From positions 1-64,000 of IMG/VR virus record IMGVR_UViG_3300032291_001296: a stretch of DNA of 64,000 nt. One strand, written 5' to 3'. Source of the DNA: a virus. The notes beneath the pieces were generated by a model, which was not told the DNA's origin, made no database searches, and saw only the letters and a list, made by a program, of their open reading frames with translations. Position numbers and translations under genes: made by a program. Positions 16,187 through 23,071 of the stretch are shown here, piece by piece; positions within the stretch are counted from its first letter, which is position 1; the number at the start of each line of letters is the position of its first letter.

Positions 16187-16462
16187 ATGAAAAACCAATT
16201 TTTTTACACAGCTGTAATAGCTGACAAGGAGTACATTGCTTCTTTAAACATTAACAAGGTGATTAGAACCTTAGAGAACGATGAAGCAGGTCTTATCATC
16301 ATCTTAGATGATTTCAATGAAAGAGTTACAGAACAACCAGACATTGATACTAAGACTAACAAGTTTAAAGGAATGAAGAAAGTGCGTGAGACTGTTCAAT
16401 CAGAAATCACATTGAACAAAGAAGACGCAGAAAGATTTATTAAACTATTTGAAATTAAATAA
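16187..16462 (+). CDS. hypothetical protein
   Basis: 91 aa. Reads MKNQFFYTAVIADKEYIASLN, then a strand IIILDDFNERV, and a C-terminal helix EDAERFIKLFEIK. A compact alpha/beta protein without catalytic motif. It sits directly upstream of the Acb2-like gene; no function can be assigned. Confidence 0.65.
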   Translation: MKNQFFYTAVIADKEYIASLNINKVIRTLENDEAGLIIILDDFNERVTEQPDIDTKTNKFKGMKKVRETVQSEITLNKEDAERFIKLFEIK

Positions 16463-16464
16463 TC

Positions 16465-16713
16465 ATGTCAGAAGAAAATCAAAAAGAAATGACATTTGGA
16501 GAAAAGTTAGTAGGTCTAACTTTTAATCCATCAGGAGATCCTAAAGTTCAAAGAGCAAAAGAACTTTGCGCTGAATTAGCAGATTTAATCTATGAAGATT
16601 ATGATAACAAAGAAGAAGTAACAGACTTTTATGATTATCTTTATGAGCATACTGTAGGAGAAATCCTTAATGCTCAAATGAATGTTGTAAAAGTATTAAC
16701 CTTTAAATATTAA
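16465..16713 (+). CDS. candidate Acb2/Tad1-hairpin-family protein (anti-CBASS)
   Basis: 82 aa. The pattern GEKLVGLTFNPSGDPKVQRA, then a long helix (ELCAELADLIYEDYD), a short loop, and a second helix ending ILNAQMNVVKVLTFKY matches my memory of the phage family that includes T4 Vs.4/Acb2: an FNPSG loop, a helical hairpin, and an A-x-M-x-x-V-K-x-x-T ending. Acb2 forms oligomers that sequester cyclic oligonucleotides and so block CBASS and related defences. The assignment is by remembered sequence pattern only; it could be an unrelated helical hairpin protein. Confidence 0.5.
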   Translation: MSEENQKEMTFGEKLVGLTFNPSGDPKVQRAKELCAELADLIYEDYDNKEEVTDFYDYLYEHTVGEILNAQMNVVKVLTFKY

Positions 16714-16717
16714 ACCA

Positions 16718-16999
16718 ATGGCAAAGTTATTAGGAAATCGTATCTACTTAGAGATACCAAAGAAAGAAGAGAGCAAGCTTATTGTAGATGAAAATACAAA
16801 AGAAGCTTTAGAAAAAGAGATGCTTAAAAAAATGAGCAAGCTTAAAGTACATTCTGTAGGAACAGCTAATATGGAAGTTCAACCAGGAGATGAAGTGTTA
16901 GTAGATCCAGCAGCTTTATCAAAAGCTCCTTTAATCCCTTTATCAGAAGATGAGCAAGTGTTACTTGTTTCTCCATTTGATATTATAATGATTTGGTAA
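16718..16999 (+). CDS. GroES-like co-chaperonin fold protein
   Basis: 93 aa, close to GroES in length. The start MAKLLGNRIYLEIPKKEESK (cf. the GroES pattern PLxDRVxVK..E.E), KVHSVGTANMEVQPGDEVLV (cf. V..VG.G...VK.GD.V.) and the final VSPFDIIMIW strand fit the chaperonin-10 barrel. The middle segment holds a helix in place of a typical mobile loop, so it may not bind GroEL in the normal way. T4 gp31 is a phage precedent for GroES replacement. Moderate confidence only. Confidence 0.5.
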   Translation: MAKLLGNRIYLEIPKKEESKLIVDENTKEALEKEMLKKMSKLKVHSVGTANMEVQPGDEVLVDPAALSKAPLIPLSEDEQVLLVSPFDIIMIW

Positions 17000-17001
17000 T
17001 T

Positions 17002-17760
17002 ATGGAATATCCTTTTATTAGTTGCAAATGTATAACTTATGGAAGAGTAGAAACTCTGGAGGAAGCTGTTGAAAGCTTCCTTCGTCAAGAGTATCCTGGT
17101 AAGAAAGAACTTATCATAGTTAATGATTACCCTTTACAAAAGTTGATATACGATCATCCAGAGATAAAGATTTATAACATGGATGAAACATTTCCTACAA
17201 TTGGAGATAAAGAGAACTACGCTATAGAGAAATGTTCTGGAGAACTAATTGCTGTATGGGATGATGATGATGTAGCTTTACCTAATCACCTATCTAACAT
17301 AGCTAAGTTCTGGAGACCAGATGCTAATCTTTTACACTGGCAGAATGGTGTGTTCTATAATGAACCTAGTATAACAAACTTAATGGCTCTTGGTAATTCA
17401 GGTATTGTATATAGCAAAAGAGCTTGGGAAGAGATTGGAAGAAGTCCAATTGAGAACGCTGGTGGTGATATGACATTAGTTGTAGCTCTACATAACTTAG
17501 GAAGAGATAAAGTGATATTAGCTGATCCTCCTAATGAAGAATGTTCTTGGTTCTATATGTGGGGTGGTAGAGGATATCACCAATCAGGATTAGGAACAGA
17601 CACTGCAGATAGACCTAATGTTATACAAAGACATAGTGATTACATAGAAGGCTTGAGAAAAAAAGGACAAATCCCTACAGGAGATGTTCATTTAATGCCT
17701 CAATGGAATAAGAACTATATTCAAATGCTAAAAGACTATATCAATGAAAAACATTCATAG
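17002..17760 (+). CDS. family 2 (GT-A) glycosyltransferase
   Basis: 252 aa from the ATG at 17002 (an in-frame start at 16993 overlaps the previous gene). Motifs are FISCKCITYGRVETLEEAVE, the nucleotide-binding strand LIIVNDYP, and the metal-binding acidic cluster VWDDDDVALPNH (the DXD equivalent). Transfers a sugar from a nucleotide sugar to an unknown acceptor. First of three consecutive carbohydrate genes with overlapping ends. Confidence 0.85.
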   Translation: MEYPFISCKCITYGRVETLEEAVESFLRQEYPGKKELIIVNDYPLQKLIYDHPEIKIYNMDETFPTIGDKENYAIEKCSGELIAVWDDDDVALPNHLSNIAKFWRPDANLLHWQNGVFYNEPSITNLMALGNSGIVYSKRAWEEIGRSPIENAGGDMTLVVALHNLGRDKVILADPPNEECSWFYMWGGRGYHQSGLGTDTADRPNVIQRHSDYIEGLRKKGQIPTGDVHLMPQWNKNYIQMLKDYINEKHS

Positions 17761-18226
17761 TACAGCAGTAATTGGTAAAAATGTTACAATAGAGGACGAT
17801 GTTTACATAGGTCCTTATTGTGTTATAGGAATGCCTGCTGAATGGAAAGGTAAAGAAGATGTAGATCAAGGTGTTCTTATAAAAAAAGGAACTAGAATAA
17901 CAGGATTAGTTACAATTGATTCTGGTGTAGAAAAAGTAACTACTATAGGTGAGAACTGTTATCTTATGAAACATTCTCATGTTGGACATGATGCACAACT
18001 TAAAGACAATGTTACATTAAGTTGTGGTGCCAAAATAGGAGGTCATTCTATTATTGAAAACAATACTAACATTGGTTTGAACGCAGTGATTCATCAGAAG
18101 GTAACTGTACCTGAAGGATGTATGATTGGAGCTTCTGCATTTGTTGGTAAAAAATCAACACTTAAACCTTTTCATAAATACGCTGGAGTACCAGTTAAAG
18201 AGTTAGGAACAAATGAGCGACGTTAG
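17744..18226 (+). CDS. left-handed beta-helix acyl/acetyltransferase (LpxA/hexapeptide type)
   Basis: 160 aa. Repeated hexapeptide turns run through the protein: STAVIGKNVTIEDDVYIGPYCVIG, ITGLVTID, NCYLMKHSHVGHDAQLKDNVTLSCGAKIGG, HSIIENNTNIGLNAVIHQ. H-x-x-H-V-G-H-D is the LpxA-like catalytic His region. Likely transfers an acyl group to a sugar or amino-sugar. It overlaps both flanking glycosyltransferase genes, indicating a single pathway. Confidence 0.85.
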   Translation: MKNIHSTAVIGKNVTIEDDVYIGPYCVIGMPAEWKGKEDVDQGVLIKKGTRITGLVTIDSGVEKVTTIGENCYLMKHSHVGHDAQLKDNVTLSCGAKIGGHSIIENNTNIGLNAVIHQKVTVPEGCMIGASAFVGKKSTLKPFHKYAGVPVKELGTNERR

Positions 18227-18848
18227 AATAACAGTTAATCTCCCTTGTTACGGTAGACCTGAAAGAACCAAGAGATCCATACAATGTATATTGGATCAGG
18301 ATATTAATGGTTGGGAAGCTTTTATAATGGGAGATGCTTGTCCACATTTTCAAAAACTTATAGATAGTGGTTATCTACAATCTATTAAAGAAGAACAAGA
18401 AAAGAAAGGAAATATAATTCACTACTTCAATGCTGAAGTTAATTCAGGAGGATGTGGATATAAATTAACTAATCATGCTATACAGAATGCTACAGGTAAA
18501 TACTTTGTATTCTATGCTAATGATGATGTTATTCTTAATAATCACTTTAGTAATTATCTAGAAATAGAAAAAACCGAACTTGATTATATGTTCTTTAATT
18601 CTTGGATAGATCCTATACGTAGTGCTAGAGACTCAAGACTTGCTCCTAGTGTAATAGGCCATAGTGAAATAATACTCAAGACAGAACTAGCAAAGAAGTT
18701 ACCAGAACATTCAGCAAAGTACGGTCATGATTGGGAATTTATATATGCTATGTCACAACAAGGAAAAGGTGAGAAGTCAAAAAGCCAGATTCTTTCTTAT
18801 AGAGTGATGCATGTACCAAATCTCGGTACAAAAGATAGAATAAATTAA
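18213..18848 (+). CDS. GT-A glycosyltransferase
   Basis: 211 aa. VRITVNLPCYGRPERTKRS and an IMGDACP strand begin a GT-A fold, and VFYANDDVIL is the acidic metal site. NSGGCGYKLTNHAIQNATGKY matches the family 2 signature (G....R..G...A.G.Y). Probably acts with the two preceding genes. Followed by a bidirectional terminator. Confidence 0.8.
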   Translation: MSDVRITVNLPCYGRPERTKRSIQCILDQDINGWEAFIMGDACPHFQKLIDSGYLQSIKEEQEKKGNIIHYFNAEVNSGGCGYKLTNHAIQNATGKYFVFYANDDVILNNHFSNYLEIEKTELDYMFFNSWIDPIRSARDSRLAPSVIGHSEIILKTELAKKLPEHSAKYGHDWEFIYAMSQQGKGEKSKSQILSYRVMHVPNLGTKDRIN

Positions 18849-18853
18849 TAAAA

Positions 18854-18875
18854 AAAGCCCCTTAATTGGGGCTTT
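18854..18875. terminator. bidirectional terminator between the convergent arms
   Basis: AAAGCCCC (18854-18861) pairs with GGGGCTTT (18868-18875) around TTAATT. Read on +, it is followed by a T-rich stretch; read on -, the stem is followed by an uninterrupted T7. It lies between the + strand stop at 18848 and the - strand stop at 18877. Confidence 0.85.
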
Positions 18876-18876
18876 A

Positions 18877-19053
18877 TTATTTTGATAATCTTTTAGATGT
18901 CATAGGTTGCTGAGCACTTTTTCTTTTTTGAATAATATCAGCTTCCTTCATATAATTACCATTGATAGGCTTAGGTGGTTTCACCTTAGGAGCCATTTTA
19001 GGCTTACCAGATTTCTTAGCTTTACCAGCTGTCATTGATTTACTTGCAGCCAT
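18877..19053 (-). CDS. small Lys-rich protein
   Basis: 58 aa, very basic (KAKKSGKPKMAPKVKPPKP, then IIQKRKSAQQ). Overlaps the end of the next upstream gene (19040-19651) and is the promoter-distal member of a run of six basic proteins. Probably a DNA- or RNA-binding virion component; no family recognised. Confidence 0.65.
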   Translation of the reverse strand: MAASKSMTAGKAKKSGKPKMAPKVKPPKPINGNYMKEADIIQKRKSAQQPMTSKRLSK

Positions 19054-19651
19054 ATTTGCATTTTTTCATTGACTTACCGCTTTTAGCAGGCATATCTTTA
19101 CCACCTACACCAGATGTAGGATATAATTTTTCACCAGTCTGAGCTTTCTTCATTGACTTACCAGTCTTAGCAAGTCCTGCCATATTTTTCTTCATAGAAC
19201 TTGCAGCGTCTGACATATTTATTTTTTTAATATTGTCATTCATTTTCTGTTGAGAAGATCCTGCATTATTTCTTGTAGGAATACCTGGCATAGAAGTAGA
19301 TTTACCCATATCACCAAATTTAGTACCTATTTGAGCTTTTTTCATCTTAGTACCACATTTAGCTTTTTTAGGAAGAACACCTCTTCCAATCAATACATCT
19401 TTAAAAGTGGTCTTTCCATCTTTATTAAGATCAAATCCAGCTTTGGCTTTCTTTTTAATAGTTCCACCTTTTCTCATCATTGGTCCATTTGTTCCAGGAG
19501 CAGGTGTTCCCATTGGAGGTTGTGGAGCTTGTTGTGCAGGAACAGGAGAAGCTTGTTGTTGCATTTGTTGAGGAGCCTTCTTAGCAGCTGGTCTCTTCAT
19601 CATTGTTTTTTTAGGAGCTGCTTTAGCAGCTTTCTTTTTCATTGTAGCCAT
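19040..19651 (-). CDS. basic KKA[QK]xG-repeat protein with EF-hand-like loop
   Basis: 203 aa. The N-terminal 60 residues are histone-H1-like, Lys/Ala/Pro/Gln-rich. At 74-85, DLNKDGKTTFKD matches an EF-hand/dockerin calcium loop (ligands at positions 1, 3, 5, 12). The motif K-K-x-[KQ]-x-G occurs five times: KKAKAG (about 67-72), KKAKCG (95-100), KKAQIG (104-109), KKAQTG (168-173) and KKCKYG (196-201). Ends CKYGCK. No enzyme domain is seen. Probably a virion nucleoprotein; the repeated motif is shared with other virion-type proteins in the window. Confidence 0.7.
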   Translation of the reverse strand: MATMKKKAAKAAPKKTMMKRPAAKKAPQQMQQQASPVPAQQAPQPPMGTPAPGTNGPMMRKGGTIKKKAKAGFDLNKDGKTTFKDVLIGRGVLPKKAKCGTKMKKAQIGTKFGDMGKSTSMPGIPTRNNAGSSQQKMNDNIKKINMSDAASSMKKNMAGLAKTGKSMKKAQTGEKLYPTSGVGGKDMPAKSGKSMKKCKYGCK

Positions 19652-19669
19652 GATTATATTTTTATATGA

Positions 19670-19948
19670 TTAACAATTCCACTTACGTAGAGACTTATTG
19701 ATTCTTGAGTTAGGGTCTTTAGCTGTCTTAGCACTAGTAAGTTTCTTCTTCATACCAGACATTCTACTGCAGAAAGACTTACGTCTATTAGCAGCTTTAC
19801 TTCCAGGTTTAAGTTTAGAAGGTTTAGTGGTTACAGCTGTCTTAAGTTTAGATCCAGGGTTAGCTTTTCTATATGAAGCTACACCTTTCTTATTAAGACC
19901 ACCAGAAGGATTCTTTCCTTCTTTTCTTTGCCATGCAGGAGTTGCCAT
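19670..19948 (-). CDS. DUF6321-like basic protein
   Basis: 92 aa. PAWQRKEGKNPSGGLNKKGV, KPGSKAANRRKSFCSRMSGM and the ending LRKWNC match a distinctive small family I recall from large phages, cyanophages and giant viruses (DUF6321). It is strongly basic with two well-placed cysteines. Its function is unknown; nucleic-acid binding in the particle is plausible. Confidence 0.8.
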   Translation of the reverse strand: MATPAWQRKEGKNPSGGLNKKGVASYRKANPGSKLKTAVTTKPSKLKPGSKAANRRKSFCSRMSGMKKKLTSAKTAKDPNSRINKSLRKWNC

Positions 19949-20250
19949 TATTTCTTAGTTTTAGCTTTAATCTTTTTCTCTTGTTGAAGCATCTGTTTAG
20001 TAGGCTTCTTTCCACTCCCTTTATTAGCTCTGATATTATCCCATAATCCACGTTTAGAATATGAACCATCAGCACGCTTAATTAAACCTCCAGCTTTAGC
20101 TACTTTACCACCATTCTTTAATGTAGAGCCTTTAAAAGGTCCTTTCTTTTTTACAAGAGGACCATTTGGAACTTTGGTAGTTTTACCACCTTGTTTTAAT
20201 ACACCAGGGCCTACATAAGCTGTAGCATTCTGAGGATTTAACTTAGACAT
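19948..20250 (-). CDS. basic virion-type protein with LWDNIR motif
   Basis: 100 aa. A Gly/Lys-rich N-terminal half with LKNGGKVAKAGG is followed by DGSYSKRGLWDNIRANKGSG then KKPTKQMLQQEKKIKAK. The SxxGLWDxIRxxxGSGKKPTKxML block resembles a conserved segment in large-phage and giant-virus small proteins. Stop and start overlap the neighbouring genes by a single base. Confidence 0.7.
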   Translation of the reverse strand: MSKLNPQNATAYVGPGVLKQGGKTTKVPNGPLVKKKGPFKGSTLKNGGKVAKAGGLIKRADGSYSKRGLWDNIRANKGSGKKPTKQMLQQEKKIKAKTKK

Positions 20251-20411
20251 TATTTCTTCTTATTAGATTTAGCAATCTTCTTGAATGTTTTAGCAAGAGC
20301 TTTAGCCTTACCAGTACAACCAGGTTTAGTAATTGGTGTACATTTACCAGCAGTACCTCTACGTTTGATAGAAGCTGCAGCTTTCTGCATCCATTTCTTA
20401 TCAGTAGCCAT
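20250..20411 (-). CDS. small conserved basic protein
   Basis: 53 aa reading MATDKKWMQKAAASIKRRGT and AGKCTPITKPGCTGKAKALA, with a Lys-rich tail. The KWMQKA...RGTxGxCTPITKPGCTGxAKALAxTF pattern is one I recall from several large phages. Cys24 and Cys32 could pair. Fills the gap between its neighbours exactly. Confidence 0.7.
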   Translation of the reverse strand: MATDKKWMQKAAASIKRRGTAGKCTPITKPGCTGKAKALAKTFKKIAKSNKKK

Positions 20412-20413
20412 GA

Positions 20414-20764
20414 TTACTTCTTTTTAGACATCTTGGTAGCACCAAGTTGTTTATCTTTAACAAGTTTAGCTTTACCTTTAGCACCTTTTAATGTTTTCTC
20501 TTGTACCTTAGTCCAAGCACCTTTAGGATCAACAGGTCCTACTCTTTTATTTGAGGCTTTAAGTCCAGTTAGACTTCCACCATTTTTCATCATTTTCTTT
20601 CTAGGAGTAGCAATTGATTGTTTTTGTAGTTGTTTTTCAGTTTCTTTAAGATTAAAATTTTTCAATTTATTTTGCTTAGCTTGCTGAAATGGACTAGTTT
20701 CATAAGTCTTAGTAGTATCTTTCACAGTACCACTGTTCTGTGCTTTTTTAATCATTTTTGCCAT
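20414..20764 (-). CDS. Lys-rich protein with KKAQNSG motif
   Basis: 116 aa. The N-terminus MAKMIKKAQNSG carries the shared KKAQ motif, and MMKNGGSLTGLK carries the companion NGG-x-[LVT] motif. Long polar helix in the middle and a Lys/Ala/Gly tail. Overlaps the start region of the upstream gene by 17 nt. First translated member of the six-gene basic cluster. Confidence 0.7.
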   Translation of the reverse strand: MAKMIKKAQNSGTVKDTTKTYETSPFQQAKQNKLKNFNLKETEKQLQKQSIATPRKKMMKNGGSLTGLKASNKRVGPVDPKGAWTKVQEKTLKGAKGKAKLVKDKQLGATKMSKKK

Positions 20765-20954
20765 AGCGTTTAAATGTTATATTAGGTTTAACAATAATGT
20801 CTTTGTGAGTGTATTGCCACAACTCACCAGTTGAGTTAATTATAATTGTATAGATGGTATCTGTTTCATGACCATAGTCAGTTAGAAAAAGAATCACCCC
20901 ATCTCCCTTAGGTGTTATAACATCTATTCTATTCTTTGGTTCATATATTCTCAT
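20748..20954 (-). CDS. small beta-rich hypothetical protein
   Basis: 68 aa: RIDVITPKGDGVILFLTDYG, then TIYTIIINSTGELWQYTHKD, a two-sheet small-barrel pattern with the DIIVKPNITF ending. Likely a small structural or regulatory protein. No family known to me. Confidence 0.6.
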   Translation of the reverse strand: MRIYEPKNRIDVITPKGDGVILFLTDYGHETDTIYTIIINSTGELWQYTHKDIIVKPNITFKRYGKND

Positions 20955-20978
20955 AGAGAAGTGCTTTTGTTCGAGAAC

Positions 20979-21003
20979 ACCTGTTTTTCGTCACCCAACA
21001 GGT
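20979..21003. repeat. inverted repeat upstream of the basic-protein cluster
   Basis: ACCTGTT (20979-20985) is inverted at 20997-21003 with an 11-nt loop. It lies in the 58-nt gap between two - strand genes. Without a T-run on the - strand it is not a typical terminator; it may be an operator or an mRNA stem. Nothing else is apparent in the gap. Confidence 0.45.
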
Positions 21004-21012
21004 ATGTTGTTT

Positions 21013-21252
21013 TTAAAGGTCTTTAGAAGAAACTTCTTCTACTACTTCCTTAATGATATCAGCTTCAACACCATCAATCATTAATTTTTCAATCACCTCA
21101 TTAGCTTGCATCATTAATTGAAAACGTGCAGCTTCTTCTGATGATAAATAAGCTCTAACTGTGTTTAGGATTAACCCAAACTGTGCTCCTGTTAATGTGA
21201 ATGAATCTTCAGGAGTCCAAGTGTACCTTTTTGCAGGATCGTACTGTGCCAT
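21013..21252 (-). CDS. hypothetical helical protein
   Basis: 79 aa: YDPAKRYTWTPEDSFTLTGA, then long helices (FGLILNTVRAYLSSEEAARF; ANEVIEKLMIDGVE). Looks like a small structural or chaperone-like protein found next to phage fibre genes, but no specific family is recognised. Confidence 0.65.
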   Translation of the reverse strand: MAQYDPAKRYTWTPEDSFTLTGAQFGLILNTVRAYLSSEEAARFQLMMQANEVIEKLMIDGVEADIIKEVVEEVSSKDL

Positions 21253-21303
21253 AATTTAATTGGTTTTTATTATTAATCAGTAAAAGTAAATAATGTTTTT
21301 CAA

Positions 21304-21873
21304 TTATCCAACATTAAAAATAGAAATATTTACAGATGGTGATAATGGTCTTGTTGGATTAGTTCCAGCAGCAGTTGTTAAAAGTCTCATCCCTGCAGAT
21401 CCAGACCACCAATAAAATTTTAAAGATTGTCCAGCTGTTAATGCTATTGTATCTGTTATAGATGCTAATGTTTGATCATTTTGAGCTGTTGATGTAGTGA
21501 ATGTAAATGCTGAATTAGGAACAATCACGTCGTCCAAACTATACCATACAGTCACATTAAGATTTGAGGATCCACCAGTAAATGAAAGTTGCATGTTAGC
21601 AATAAAACAGTAGGTTCCAGCATTATTAACTGTTATTGTATTGTTTGCTAATACAAAACCACTATTGGCCTGTGTTGAATTGATTGCAACTTGGTTAGCT
21701 GTTGTAACTCCACCAGTAGTTTGAGTAGTGGTATCAAAAAAAGTAGCAGAATAAAGACTTGTAGGAGCAGGAATTTTGTTTTCTACAAATTGATCAAGAT
21801 TTAATTCTCCTTTATATCCTTGTGCAGGATTAATTCTTTTTTCCCAAAGAGTAGGTTTAATAAATGTAGGCAT
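21304..21873 (-). CDS. C1q/TNF-like jelly-roll decoration or fibre protein
   Basis: 189 aa. A ~45-residue N-terminal attachment segment precedes a jelly-roll beta domain: YSATFFDTTTQT, NNTITVNNAGTYCFIANMQL, VTVWYSLDDVIVPNS, a strand QSLKFYWWSGSA and the end VNISIFNVG. The N-G-[TV]-Y-x-[IV] strand with a following amphipathic strand is typical of C1q-like trimeric heads on phage fibres. Probably a surface-exposed adhesin or head decoration. Confidence 0.65.
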   Translation of the reverse strand: MPTFIKPTLWEKRINPAQGYKGELNLDQFVENKIPAPTSLYSATFFDTTTQTTGGVTTANQVAINSTQANSGFVLANNTITVNNAGTYCFIANMQLSFTGGSSNLNVTVWYSLDDVIVPNSAFTFTTSTAQNDQTLASITDTIALTAGQSLKFYWWSGSAGMRLLTTAAGTNPTRPLSPSVNISIFNVG

Positions 21874-21874
21874 A

Positions 21875-22159
21875 TTATTCTAAGTTTATTTCAAACGTAA
21901 TAACGCTTGTTGTTTTGATTGACTTACTCATATCCACTCTTATGTGAAACATATTACAAAACTTAAGTATTTCTTCTATAAGCATATTGTTATACTTAGG
22001 AAGACTTGCTGCTATTCTGAATCTATATGAGTTTGTATTCTTTGTAATCTCTAGACTACACAATTCATCTACAGAACTTATTACACCTTCTAGGTGTGCA
22101 AGAAACACTTCATCGTTATCTTGCATCACCTTAGGAAAATGTTTTCTGTTAATCTCCAT
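21875..22159 (-). CDS. hypothetical protein
   Basis: 94 aa, alpha/beta: FLAHLEGVISSVDELCSLEI, RFRIAASLPKYNNMLIEEIL, ending TTSVITFEINLE. No motif. Overlaps the Dps-like gene by 1 nt, suggesting coupling. Confidence 0.65.
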   Translation of the reverse strand: MEINRKHFPKVMQDNDEVFLAHLEGVISSVDELCSLEITKNTNSYRFRIAASLPKYNNMLIEEILKFCNMFHIRVDMSKSIKTTSVITFEINLE

Positions 22160-22584
22160 TACGACAAAGTTAATCTGTATAATGTTTGACTAGCTTCTCC
22201 TGATAGAGATTGAGCTATATTTTCAATGTCTGGCATGTTGTTAGCTTCAGCATACTCTTCTAAGTCTTTAGCAAACTTAACAAGTTCTTTTACCACTTGA
22301 TTAGGCATACCTGCAGAATAGTCTTTTAAAGCATCAATCTTATATGCTCTCACTCTCTTACCAGTGTATCCCATAATCTTCTCAACAATCTCATCTTGGA
22401 AATCACCCACTTTATCATAGATGGTTCCTAACGCTGAATGCTCAGCAAATGATGTAGTTTGAAAATGTAATAAGTGTAGCTCTTCATAGAAGTATGAAAG
22501 CTTTCCAGCTATAGTCTCTAGTGTTAAACTAGAGCTTCCTTTGCTTTCCATCATTTCTTCTGGAAATAGGGATTTTAGTGCCAT
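22159..22584 (-). CDS. DUF5856/Dps-like ferritin-fold protein
   Basis: 141 aa, a four-helix-bundle pattern. The segment LHLLHFQTTSFAEHSALGTI then YDKVGDFQDEIVEKIMGY resembles the Dps/ferritin di-iron helix (H...T.S.AEH.ALG..Y....D..DE..E) and the phage DUF5856 family. Acidic and His ligands are present in the first two helices; later ligands are less obvious. It could protect DNA, bind iron, or be a purely structural virion protein. Confidence 0.65.
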   Translation of the reverse strand: MALKSLFPEEMMESKGSSSLTLETIAGKLSYFYEELHLLHFQTTSFAEHSALGTIYDKVGDFQDEIVEKIMGYTGKRVRAYKIDALKDYSAGMPNQVVKELVKFAKDLEEYAEANNMPDIENIAQSLSGEASQTLYRLTLS

Positions 22585-22601
22585 GTTATTTAGTTTTTAA
22601 A

Positions 22602-22847
22602 TTATGCTGCAGTAGTAGTCGTAGTGGTTGTTGCAGCTCTCGTAGTACTAGTTGTAGTAGTAGGAGCAGCTGTGGTAGTACTAGTTGTAGTTGTTGTATA
22701 ATTACAACATTCTTTAGCATCAATTTCTTGATAGTTACCCACCTTTGGTTTAAATGCTTGTACAATTAAACTACTAGGTACAATACGTCCTGATCCATCA
22801 AAACGTACAAAAGCTTTAAGCTTATTATTGTTATTACTTCTAGCCAT
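22602..22847 (-). CDS. small decoration protein with mucin-like Thr tail (copy A)
   Basis: 81 aa. The folded part is LKAFVRFDGSGRIVPSSLIV and KPKVGNYQEIDAKECCNY. The last 31 residues are almost only Thr, Ala, Ser and Pro. The next gene upstream is a paralogue. The Thr-rich tail is an obvious O-glycosylation-type substrate, and a glycosyltransferase gene is two genes away. Likely a surface protein of the virion. Confidence 0.75.
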   Translation of the reverse strand: MARSNNNNKLKAFVRFDGSGRIVPSSLIVQAFKPKVGNYQEIDAKECCNYTTTTTSTTTAAPTTTTSTTRAATTTTTTTAA

Positions 22848-22849
22848 GA

Positions 22850-23053
22850 TTATGTTGTTGTTGTAGTTGTTGTTGTTGGTGCAGCTGTAGTGGTAGTAGT
22901 GGTAGTGTAATTACAGCACTCATATGCTGAAATCTCTTTCCATTTACCAACTTTAGGTTTGTTCTTTCTTAGAATCAAACTTCCTGCAACTATTCTGCCA
23001 GATCCATCGAATCTAACATAAGCCTTTAAAGGTCTTGAATTAATGCTTCCCAT
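22850..23053 (-). CDS. small decoration protein with mucin-like Thr tail (copy B)
   Basis: 67 aa. LKAYVRFDGSGRIVAGSLIL and KPKVGKWKEISAYECCNYTT align residue for residue with copy A, then a Thr/Ala/Pro tail follows. The tandem duplication, with divergence mainly outside the core, suggests selection for two versions. CC pair conserved. Confidence 0.75.
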   Translation of the reverse strand: MGSINSRPLKAYVRFDGSGRIVAGSLILRKNKPKVGKWKEISAYECCNYTTTTTTTAAPTTTTTTTT

Positions 23054-23071
23054 GTGTTTTTTAATTTATGG

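Noticed and set aside
19250-20687. + strand open frames opposite the basic-protein cluster (Ser/Phe/Leu-rich)
   Set aside because: They mirror Lys/Ala-rich coding on the - strand and lack start context; the - strand products match remembered phage families.
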